Assembly (NCBI GenBank): GCA_013365325.1
Contig: JABVXV010000525.1
Span: forward strand, 1-30,272
Direction of reading: 5' to 3'
Length of the DNA stretch: 30,272 nucleotides
From: Dipetalonema caudispina
Lineage: Eukaryota; Nematoda; Chromadorea; Rhabditida; Onchocercidae
Below the pieces are notes generated by a model, which was not told where the DNA came from, searched no databases, and saw only the letters and a list, made by a program, of their open reading frames with translations. This document shows, piece by piece, positions 20,797 through 30,272 of this stretch (position 1 is the first letter of the stretch; each line of letters starts with the position of its first letter). The position numbers were made by a program, and so were the translations under genes.

Positions 20797-22920
20797 TCAT
20801 AAAATACTACAAAGTAAAAAAGGATATTTCTTTTTTTGGACATTCATTTCTCGTACACTATGTTATAAACAGATAAATTATATTTTTATTTTTGTCATTT
20901 TTTCTGCACTGTCATTGCTTCCTTCATAATCTCCTCACACTATCGAAACCATAGTATTGCAGTTATGTGAGATAAGGTAGGTAATATTTACAAGCTTATG
21001 ATAATATATTGACAAATATTTTATACTGATATTTGGATAATGCACCTGCAAAGAACTGAAATTTTAAATTTAATAGTAAAGCTTCCTGCAACCAACAATA
21101 ACTGTATCTTATTTCAACTATATTTGAGCAATGTATTTGGTAAGCAAAAATTTGTTAATTGAAAAGTGAAATTTTCACAGTGCAGTAAACAGCGTTTGGT
21201 TTTTTCAGCACAAAATTATTATAAAGGAAAATCCTTTAATGTTTCTTTATTTATTTTAAAGTAAACAAACAATGCATGAATGAAATTATTGGAAGTTAAA
21301 GGTTTGTGATAGCAATATTAAGTAATTTTAATGAAAATTTCTACTCGTCTAACTTCAATTTTCGTTGTTTTCATTTTCAAAATAAGTAATTTGAATCGGA
21401 ATTTGATTTATTACTCAACAAGAAAAAAAAAGTGGAACAAAAGTCCCCCTCTTTTCTAATGACCTTACTTCCATACAAGGTTATTCGGGAGCAGATCAAA
21501 GGAAGGAAAGCATTACAACCTTTCAATTGCTTGTAAATTCAAATCCATTAAATTTTTTAAAATACTTTGATATCCAAAATATATAATTTAATCTTTCTTA
21601 ATATATATGTCATTTTATAAATTGTTGTTTCATGTTGACCTCAACTTATAACCATTTGAATGATTACAATTTACTACTAATAATGATCCATTAAAATGGT
21701 CTTTTTTTTCAAGTTAAAGTTTTGAAATTTAAAAAATATCAGCGATAACGTTCTTAAGTTCTGTCATTAGTTTAAGTGAGATAGTGCAGAAGTCAGATAA
21801 AACATGAACGGTGGTTTTTGACTTGCATCTTTTTCTAATTTGAAAGCCTGTCATTAATTAAACAATATAGTTTTATTATCTGAAAATAGAAACATTTAAA
21901 TGTACCACAATTTTAACTTTTTTTTTGACATATTTTCTCAGAATTATTCCTAAGCTTCGAATTAGTAAATTACTCAAAGTAACTAAATTTTGCAATTATA
22001 ACTGTAGTACTTTATGGCACAATCAAAGAAAATATAACAAATATGGCATCTTTGTGCTTCACCATCTTAATCCCTTTTTTTTTTTTTTAATTCATCATTT
22101 TCCTTTTTTTGAAATACTAAATACAAAGAATGCTACAAAAATACATAAATGAAGTGTATGATATAATAAAAGGTTGGTTTGGTTTCTTTATTTTTCTAAT
22201 TTTTCTTCCCTTTTTTAATTATTTAGAAGAATTGATAGTTTGAAGCATTTTCATCAATTTTCCCAGTTATAAAAATAACATTAAATTGTTAACATGGAAA
22301 TGACAGTACTTTAATCATGATTATAATACTTATTCGTAATATTTGTTTCAATAATTATTGCTTGAAATTATATGATCTATATGATATTAATGCAAATATG
22401 AAATATCTTTTATGACAAATGATTAAAATGATGATAATTATTGTAGGATTTTTAAAAATGTTGTTTTTGTTTTCTAAATGATATAACACATTATTGCTAG
22501 CAAATTAATGCCAAATTTTTGTTGAAGTTCAAATGATTCATATTAGCAATAATTTTACTACAAAATCAATAATATTCATAGTGGGAAGCAAAGGATCACA
22601 ATTAATGACAATGATATCGTTATTATCGCATATGAATATGAAATGCTTCTTTTACAATATTCAACAGCTTAGCACGTTTTCACGATAAATCTTCAATATT
22701 TAATCACTTTCAACATTTTATGAGTCCACAATATCCACTAACCTACTTGGTTAACTTAATATGTTTTGTTGTAGTGACTTTTTTCTAACTTTTTGTGCAA
22801 TTTTTCTTTTTTTGCATTAATTTGAAATGTTAAATTTATTAAGAAATGGCTAAAGCATAAACTCTAACTAATTCCAAATCAGTAAGAGTAAAATATAAAA
22901 ATTTAAATCTCAAAATTCAG

Positions 22921-23042
22921 GAATATTATTCAATAAAATGTTTATTGCATTTGGAAGAATTCGTCGCTTACTTCAAATTCATTCCGATTCAAGAGATGTT
23001 AATGTTTCCTCGAAATCCATCCCGAAAGGAAAGAACGAATAG
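22921..23042 (+). other. Isolated terminal-exon-like open frame
   Basis: An acceptor AAAATTCAG ends at 22920. It is followed by an open frame of about 39 codons including MFIAFGRIRRLLQIHSDSRD and ending IPKGKNE at a TAG (23040-23042). Its composition is less biased than the flanks. No upstream exon could be linked and no family is recognised. Confidence 0.15.
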
Positions 23043-25004
23043 ATAGACTACATTTATTTTTTGTGGTGGACTAGGATTTTAGTATAATTTTTTTTTTTAT
23101 TTTGAATCATAAAGACTTACGAATTCAATATATATGTTTAGAAAAGTTTTAAAAAATTACCTGAAATTGATTCATGCTTGAATCCATTAAGTTTTATACA
23201 ACAAAAAACTCTTCAATTAAAAACGAAAAAGAAAGGAAGAAATAAAAGGGTTGGTATTTTAACTTTCAGTTGATTTTCGAACTTCTCCATATATTATTCG
23301 TTTTCTAAATTTCTTGACTAGCAATTTTTGATTTCACAAATATTTGAATTTGAATTTAATATGGTATTCAATAGATTACTGCTTGCTAAAAGTCTATCCT
23401 TGTGCAAATGAAGTAATATGTAAATGATTAGTTAACTGGGTTATATCAAATGATATCACAGTATTCGTTCAAAATAAATTAATAGTATTTTCCGAGTTTC
23501 ATTGAAATAATTTGTTCGAAATGTATGATATTCATGTTGTTGTTATTTCTGTTGTTCAAATAAATTGGAAAAAATTTAAACCATTAAATGGAAGATAAAA
23601 AATGCAATGAAAATCTTTTCGTTGATCGATTCTACCTGCCCTTGAGAGTAAACTAATTTAATGGATTGAAATTCCAACGCCTTATGAATAAAAGCAACCT
23701 AATTATAAAGAAGGAATAAATTTTCCGGAATATCAATTATCGTAAGTTGGTGAAAATCGATCCTGCGATACTTTAACATTTCAATCAATTTGTAAAATAT
23801 AACCGATAGATTAGACGAATTACATTGTTAGCTTTTTCCTTTCCAGTAATAAATGGCCAAATAAAGAAAACATTCCGAAAATACTTTTAGTTACATCCTT
23901 ATTGCAATTAAAGATTTCCTGAATATACGTTGTACTTCATTTTAAATTCACTCGGATAATCCTGATGACCCTTCCGTAATCTCGTAATTGACAAATATTC
24001 GAAATTAAAAAGTAATTTTTGTGTAAAATCAAAATTTCAACAAACTTGCCGTACTATCACACAGACAAGTTTTATAATTTGTTAATTCGTAATGGTAATG
24101 AGAAGTTGTTTTTCTCAGTGCAAAATTCTCAACTGAAAACAAATACAAAATAGAAAGACAAACTGAAATTTTAATAATAATTTCACAATGAATACTTATA
24201 TTCATTTTATTCCTGAATAAAATCAATTTTATTTTTAAATGAAAAAGGAGCGCTATAAAAAGCACAATAGATTACTAATTATAATAATGAGTGTTATTTC
24301 GGGAAATTCTTCAAAGGAATATGAGAAGTCAAATTCGAATTTGATTATAATTTACGCATTTAATACGGAAATTATGTAATTAAGCAAAAACTGTAATAAA
24401 ATGAGTTGAAATTGGGAAGACTATAAATGTATCTGCTGTTTTATTTACTCTTTGCGATTGAAATCTATTACAATATCGATGATATTTTTGTAAATATAAT
24501 TCAGCTAAATATCATAGGTATGTATACCTGTAAACTCAACCTCAATATCAGAAATCATTGACGTCATGCATATTATAATGACAAATAGGAAAATTTTCAC
24601 CAATTATTTCTCCCATAAAACGATCCATCTATTCAAAAGAAATTACTCTTCTCTCTTTCCTCTTCCCAATTTCTTGAAACTTCATTTTATTATCACATTC
24701 TGCCGATTTCAACTAAACAACCCGTTTGTTACGAAGAAAAAACAACGACAAATTAATTAATTAAAATTGAGAAAAATTGATGAACACTGTTGAATTATTT
24801 TCTTCTCCTTGTAGGGATTATTTACTACTTTTTTGGATTAAATCAATTTGTTCATTTGCTTAAATTGTTGTTTCATAATAAGTGAAATTTGGCATTTTGC
24901 ATGACAATAATTTGCGTTTGAGGAAGTTTAATCATTTCAAATGAACTATCCTAACAAATTAATTAATTTTTCCTTCAGTGATAACACTTTTCGTACGTTC
25001 GTAT

Positions 25005-25025
25005 GATCACCTGTAACAGGTAATC
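25005..25025. promoter_or_regulatory. Near-perfect palindrome with two E-box-like halves
   Basis: The site centres on ACCTGTAACAGGT, with GAT and ATC extending the symmetry on either side (one mismatch pair). CACCTG is a class of E2-box bound by Snail/ZEB and some bHLH proteins. Binding is inference only. Confidence 0.2.
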
Positions 25026-25571
25026 TCCTGTAAGTTAAAAAAATTGTTGCCGTAGGCAATTTTTATTTGTATGAAAAAAATATGTTTGCTTAGCAATAGC
25101 TGTTGCTTTCTTAAATCAATCTTCGAATAAATTCTTCGCATAATTCAACATTATTATTAGCGAAAACTACTCTCAACAAATTTAATTATGAAAGATGAAC
25201 TGGAACTGTGAAATTTCTGATTGAACGGTAATATCAGTTCCTGTTTGAAACTACCATGCAATTTTGCCTTTCGTTTTTATATTTCTATGGCTATTAATTA
25301 ACAATTGTTTGTAAAAGTGTTTCGGGATGGAAAAAACGGAATTTATGATTGCCAGCATCTTCCTTCACAAATTAACAGTTAAAAATTAATTCCAGAAGTT
25401 GGATTTTGTATAATTTAAAACTTACAATATTTACAAATATTGGATTATGGAGCGAATAAATCCGGGTAAAATTGGAATTTTAGTAAAACAAAACCAAACT
25501 TGAGCATGATATGCTGCTAGTAGCAAGTGTTGAATAGAATTGAACTATAAACATCGTTTTGGATATTTTAG

Positions 25572-27001
25572 TTAGGCCAAAGGAAATGTTACCACGTCCT
25601 GGCTTGGAAAAAATTAGCCTTATATATATAAGGGTAATTAGGAGAAAGAATTAGAGAATAAAATTGCTAGCTAAGTTAGAGGGCCTTAGCTTCGCCTAGT
25701 CTTTTTTATAATTAATGATTTGGCGCTATCTATCAACGCTATCAACACTTGCTTCTTATTAAAATCGAGGGAATTTAAAGGCGAAAAAGGTGAGGGTGAG
25801 AGATGAGGTAAATGAAAATGAGGAAACAGCAGACAAAATATTTGTAAAACTTGCAATTTGCAGTATATATTTCTTGACATCGTATTTATAGGAATACCTA
25901 ATTATTGACTAATTAAATATGTTGTTCGTTACAACAGGATTAGGCAATGGATATGAGAAATAGATCGAAAAGAATAAAATCAATTTACTCATCTGCAGAG
26001 AAAAGAAGCATGGCAATTGCAAGAACTGAAATAATAACTAATGAAAGTAATTTGGCTGTTCTCGAGAGTTTTCGAGATTTCCCTAATATCAATATAATAA
26101 TAAAAGATAGTTTATTTAGGATGTTTATAATTGGCAGAATTTTCAAAAATCTTCAACAAGAAGTGATACAATGAATATTCTGAGAGAGTTTAAGTATCGA
26201 TCCAATTAAATTATGCATATAAGTAGTACAGAACGATATGGTGTTATTTCAATTGTAACTTTATCCGATGACTAAAGTAATACGTAGATGAAGTTTCACG
26301 AAATGTTTAATAAATTTTTATCGATGCGAAATCTGAATATTGATTTGATAGAATTTGTTGCAATTTCATTACAGCAAGAAATATATTTTAGAGTATAATC
26401 GAAGAATTTACATTATATTACAATAATATTCTTATCATATTATATTGTTGAGCTGATATATTCAAATTTTTATCACAGACTGAGGTGGTAAAATAAATCT
26501 ATGCATGTTTAAAAACATAAATATGTGATATATTGCTATTGGTGATTGACCCAGTAAAAAAATTCAAAATTCATCAAACAAATTGGTCGGATAGTTTGAT
26601 ATCATACTTAATAAAATGAATACTTCTAAATAAATCATTTCATTCGATTATAGAATAATGGTATAGGAATTGAACAACCTGAAAAGGTAATCATTGGACT
26701 AATATTTAGTCCGATAAAAGGTTAATAAATTGCAAAATAATGGGTCAATTTTTCTTCCTTTTTTTTCATCCATATCATACATAGAAATATTATGAATAAA
26801 AAAGAAGATTTCGCATATAATCGATAATTTTTTCAGAAAAGATTAAAACAGACATTTAAATATTTCCGGGATGAAATTGATCAGAAATGGGAAACGGGAA
26901 CATTTTCTGACTTTATGTTGGAATCAGAAGATAATGTCACATTTCCGCTTTCAAGATTAAGAAAACAATTTGAAAATATAAATAGAAAGTGTTTTTTATA
27001 A
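25572..27001 (+). CDS. Unassigned candidate gene, up to four exons
   Basis: Four plus-strand segments have acceptors and donors in compatible phase: 25572-25633 (RPKEMLPRPGLEKISLIYIR), 25944-26162, 26654-26686 (NNGIGIEQPEK) and 26837-27001, which ends at a TAA. The second segment contains KRIKSIYSSAEKRSMAIART and LESFRDFPNI; the last contains KYFRDEIDQKWETGTFSDF and LSRLRKQFEN. The last exon follows a clear TTTTTTCAG acceptor and has coding-like composition. The protein would be charged and mostly helical, with no signal peptide or membrane span visible. The 5' end is unknown: the first segment needs an earlier exon, or translation may start at the ATG at 25947. IARTE followed by N resembles a motif of phage head-morphogenesis proteins, but the spliced context favours a nuclear gene. 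Function is not assigned. It could also be a decayed gene. Confidence 0.3.
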
Positions 27002-27819
27002 TCATAAGAAGAAGTAGAAACAAAAATTAGCCGAAAAGAATAAAAAAAAAAAAGAAAAAAAAAATGGAAGAAAGATAAATTTCCGTATCTTCCTTTCAGC
27101 TTTTTTTTTCTTCCATTAAAAAACAGGTTTTTAAAATGGGTGGGTTTTGTAAAGGTACCGAAAATGCCTATATAACTGCTATACAGGTACCATATATTCA
27201 TCGCTTTCCTTTTATCTACAGAAGTGTTTTTTTTTTTTCTTTCATTTTTTTGTTCTGATTTGAATGTCAAGCAAAAAATAATAGAGTATGTGAAGAAAAA
27301 TCTTATTTTTAGACATTTTCAATGCTCTATTCTTTCACTTTTTTCTTTTTTCTTATTTTTGCTCCTCTGAAAGCAAAAAGTAAGTTGAAAACTTTCGTTT
27401 CTTCTCTCATCTTATATTAATTTGTCCTTTTAAATTCGAACAGTACGAATCATTTGATCATATTACCTTATCGGTTGATATATTACGAATCAAACATGAA
27501 AGTCATTATGACAAATAGTAAGGAATACAATAAATAATTCTTCTTCTTCTTAGCATAAGCATACTCATGAAAAAACGAACGCTTACAATAATTTCAAATT
27601 CCCTAGAGACTGTTGGGAATCTATTTTGACGAAAAATTTTTCGAAGTTATATTAGAGCAGAAATGATTAAGAACTCATAAAGCTAAAGTAACATTAGTAA
27701 TATGATTTTGTTATTTTATTCTTTTCAAATCAAAATCCATTAAATAAATATCTCACGTAATTTATACGTCATTTTATTTACAGACTAACTAAGCGAAAAT
27801 AAGGTAAAAAATTCCAGGT
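27002..27819. other. Upstream region of the second collagen
   Basis: The region is 0.8 kb, AT-rich, with long A and T runs. A TATATAA at 27169-27175, flanked by two GGTACC sites (about 27154 and 27186), is the best candidate core promoter for the collagen at 27820. It is about 650 bp from the ATG, so the leader would need splicing. No coding exon is seen. Confidence 0.4.
27811..27817 (+). promoter_or_regulatory. Splice acceptor just before the collagen start codon
   Basis: ATTCCAG ends 2 nt before the ATG at 27820. Such a site directly before a nematode start codon is typical of spliced-leader (SL1) trans-splicing, though an ordinary 5' UTR intron is equally consistent. Confidence 0.5.
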
Positions 27820-29585
27820 ATGGGAACACGAATACTTGTTAATATAGCATCAGTTGCAAGCGGTTTGGTTATTATTACATCATTAATTATTGTTGGTGTC
27901 TTATTCCAGGATATTAATAGCTTTTACTATGAAGTACTGGATGATATGGTTGAATTTAAGGTCTGTTTAAAAATATTTTAGATGTAAATTTGGAGAATAA
28001 TTTGCTTGTTAAGAAGAGGAAATGATGAATAACATTTTATTGATTAAATGAAGGATCGAAGGAATACAACTTTAATTGTCACTATTTAATTGTAAAGATT
28101 ATTAAATTTCAAACATATGATATCTTAACATTTTTTGTGTAATAGTTGGTTAATAGCTATCTACGATTGGTACATTCTCGGATACAATTCAAGTACCACA
28201 ATTTTAGATGCTAGCAAATGATGCATGGGATGAGATAATGAGTGTTCATATGAATCATAAAGCAGCTATAGGCAAAAAAGAATCATTTACTTTCTTGTTC
28301 GGTTTAAAACCACGTCGAAAACGTCGTGCTATTTGCGGTAAGCTGAAATTTATCAAAAATTTTATTTGAAGAAGACAATCTGGGAAAAAAATTGGAAGTA
28401 TTTTTGAATGGAATAAGAAAAGAAATGGGGAAAAAATTTTTGTTTTCTTATAATTTGAATCAATAAAACGATGGCAAATTTTTAAAAATTATACTCATCA
28501 GATTAAAAGTGATTATAAATAGCATTTTCAGCATGTGCACTTCAAGCTGTAAATTGTCCGCCAGGGCCACCTGGACCACCAGGAGATGATGGTCTACCAG
28601 GAGGTAATTTCAACATATGATACTTAGCTACTTTTACTTTTTTGATCATCTGGTATGGAAAGTTCTAACAATTTGTTTATTCAATGCATTTACCATAAAA
28701 AAATTGAGAAATCAAATCTGGAGTAAGATTATTGGAATTTCCAGAACCAGGTGAGCGTGGTAAGGACGGTAAACCAGGAGCAAATGGTATTGCTATATCA
28801 ACAGTTGGTATTACACGCGGAGGTTGCATTGCTTGTCCAGCTGGACCAGCTGGACCACCAGGTCCAATGGGGCAACCCGGACCACCAGGTCCGGCTGGAA
28901 TACCAGGCAGACCGAGTAATGGCGTCGGCATAGGATACCCAGGACCACCGGGACCACCTGGAGATGCTGGAAGAGCGGGTTAGTTTGCCGTTATCATGTC
29001 CATATTGAATGTTTATTTTTCAGAAAAGCAAAAATTATAAAAAATTTTCAGTTGCTTAATTGTATAACTTTTTCAGGTCTACCGGGAAGAGAGGGACCAC
29101 CTGGAACACCAGGATCACCAGGAGTTCAAGGACGCGGTACTCCAGGACCAAAAGGAGCACCAGGTCCAGTTGGTCCAGCGGGACATGCTGGTGCACCTGG
29201 TGAAGCTGCTGGACCTGGTCCAGTAGGTCCACCGGGACCTCCAGGACCACAGGGACAACCTGGGAGTATTGGAATACCTGGTCAACCAGGCGAGGTATGT
29301 TTTGTTAAATTTTGCACTCATTATACGGCCAGGTTTCAGCTAACATCACTAAGACAAAGAAAAAAAAACCATATTTTCAAAGAGTAATTTACATTTTAGC
29401 CCGGAGCACCTGGTGTACCCGGTGGTGATGCAGCCTATTGCCCTTGCCCACCACGTTCCGCTAAAACGGCAGCTGTTCTTGAAGCCCAACCATCCTATCG
29501 AAGATATGGCGAAGAAAGTACAGCTTACGTTCGACGACACCATCGTACTCGGAAATCCAGAAAGTTGCTGAAGCAAGTACAGTAA
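27820..29585 (+). CDS. Nematode cuticle collagen, [12 protein letters not shown] type
   Basis: Six plus-strand exons (27820-27960, 28208-28337, 28532-28603, 28745-28978, 29077-29294, 29400-29585) join in phase to give 326 residues. The N-terminal Col_cuticle_N domain has a hydrophobic signal/anchor segment ([18 protein letters not shown]), then [17 protein letters not shown] and [10 protein letters not shown]. The motif RRKRR at 83-87 is the expected subtilisin-type processing site. [18 protein letters not shown] leads into the Gly-X-Y region, which has cysteine-containing (GGCIACPAG) and [13 protein letters not shown] interruptions. It continues to [13 protein letters not shown] and a basic C-terminal tail ([15 protein letters not shown]). 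Several joins restore a split glycine codon, which confirms them. The product should be secreted and disulfide cross-linked into the cuticle. The [11 protein letters not shown] tail is shared by a large C. elegans collagen subgroup that includes some body-shape collagens; the exact ortholog is not assigned. Confidence 0.96.
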
Positions 29586-30272
29586 ATGATGATAATACAA
29601 ATTGAATGAGAAGGGAGATAGAGAACTTTCTGTTGCGAATAAAAAAAATAGTTTTAACGGAGTTCCCAGCTAGCATCACTCTTTTCCTGTATTTTTCGAA
29701 TCACTGTTCCGGAAATCAATTATGCAGTAATCATATATTAAAGTAAAACGCAAAAAAAATAAACAAAATTCGATTCGTGTCCGTTGCAAGCAGTGAGAAA
29801 GCATTTTGCAGAGTCGTTAAAAATCAATTCGGAATTTTTCAACCATAAAATTGGATTACAAGCTGCAAGCTCACGTATTTTCATTACCCACAAACTAAAA
29901 ACTAAAAGCATTTGCAATCAAGTCGATTTGCCATTCCAATTTGAAGACTTAACCTTATCATATCTTATTATTTCTTAATAGAAACTGGATAATTTAAATA
30001 TAAAAAAATCAAATATGAAGTGTTTAGCGCTGAAAAAGTAATGAAATACTTTGGTTGAAAAGGTGAAAGTAATCGTCAGCAAAATTAATGTTAACTTTTG
30101 CAAAACTGGAGAAGTTCATATTTTTAATTGTTGATTACTGAGAAAAAATCCTAAAAAAGCTTTAAAATATTACTAGAAAAATTTGATGAAAGCAATGGTA
30201 AATTAAAAAGTTGGGATTACACCGAATTTCTGAAATTCCTCAAATTCCAATGACGTCACAACACCTTCGATT
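29586..30272. other. 3' flank of the second collagen
   Basis: This stretch holds the collagen 3' UTR and downstream AT-rich DNA. A 64-codon open frame at 29784-29978 has no recognisable similarity or splice context. A perfect TGACGTCA lies at 30251-30258, near the window edge. No gene is supported. Confidence 0.5.
29639..29644 (+). terminator. Polyadenylation signal AATAAA of the second collagen
   Basis: AATAAA begins 54 nt after the TAA stop (29583-29585). A second AATAAA at 29758-29763 could be an alternative. Confidence 0.65.

Larger units (their letters stand above)
19713..25571. other. 5.9-kb non-coding region upstream of the first collagen
   Basis: This is AT-rich DNA with long A and T runs and only short, low-complexity open frames. 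Noted items are a TATA-like site near 20240, a T28 tract inside direct repeats (20732-20796), a terminal-exon-like frame at 22921-23042, a TGACGTCA at 24559-24566 and a near-perfect palindrome at 25005-25025. No gene is confidently supported. Confidence 0.6.

Noticed and set aside
25670..25690. GCTAAG/CTTAGC hairpin as a possible bacterial terminator or insertion-element end
   Set aside because: The stem is only 6 bp, with no T-run directly after it and no linked bacterial gene.
26881..27270. 129-codon minus-strand open frame rich in Phe, Lys and Ser
   Set aside because: It spans poly-A/T runs and low-complexity DNA, and overlaps a more plausible plus-strand terminal exon (26837-27001).
29041..29076. 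Acceptor TTTTCAG ending at 29051 for collagen exon 5
   Set aside because: Using it brings a non-collagen stretch (LLNCITFS) into the Gly-X-Y region; the acceptor at 29076 restores the split glycine codon.
29056..29321. Minus-strand open frames across the second collagen
   Set aside because: They are antisense or off-frame readings of Gly-X-Y codons and have no collagen features.

Overview
The window looks like nuclear DNA of a parasitic nematode, most likely a filarial-type (spirurid) worm. The evidence is two cuticle collagens with nematode-specific architecture, introns of about 80 bp to 5 kb with TTTCAG-like acceptors, very AT-rich non-coding DNA, and no bacterial gene layout. The species assignment is inference. 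All gene models below were spliced by hand from open frames, GT/AG borders and intron phase. No transcript data were available.

Layout, left to right. (1) Positions 1-3810, + strand: the C-terminal 574 codons of a membrane-associated phosphatidylinositol transfer protein (PITPNM/rdgB/PITP-1 family), with part of the DDHD domain and a complete LNS2 domain in ten exons. (2) Positions 4862-14014, - strand: a six-exon, 432-residue protein with an N-terminal C3HC4 RING finger and one internal membrane span. Its second coding exon is separated from the third by a 5.2-kb intron. It faces the PITPNM gene tail to tail. (3) Positions 14015-18095: non-coding, rich in simple repeats. (4) Positions 18096-19712, - strand: a four-exon, 302-residue cuticle collagen ending in a CDHCPP-type tail. 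(5) Positions 19713-27819: about 8 kb, mostly non-coding. It holds a T28 tract inside 13-bp direct repeats and one possible unassigned + strand gene (25572-27001). (6) Positions 27820-29585, + strand: a six-exon, 326-residue cuticle collagen ending in a YCPCPPRS tail. (7) Positions 29586-30272: 3' flank.

The two collagens are transcribed away from each other and belong to different subfamilies. Each has an N-terminal hydrophobic segment, a basic subtilisin-type cleavage site, cysteine-flanked Gly-X-Y blocks and a cysteine-containing tail, so both should be secreted cuticle structural proteins. The PITPNM protein (lipid transfer at membrane contact sites) and the RING membrane protein (probable E3 ubiquitin ligase) have no evident functional link to the collagens. 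I saw no rRNA, tRNA, CRISPR array or intact transposon.
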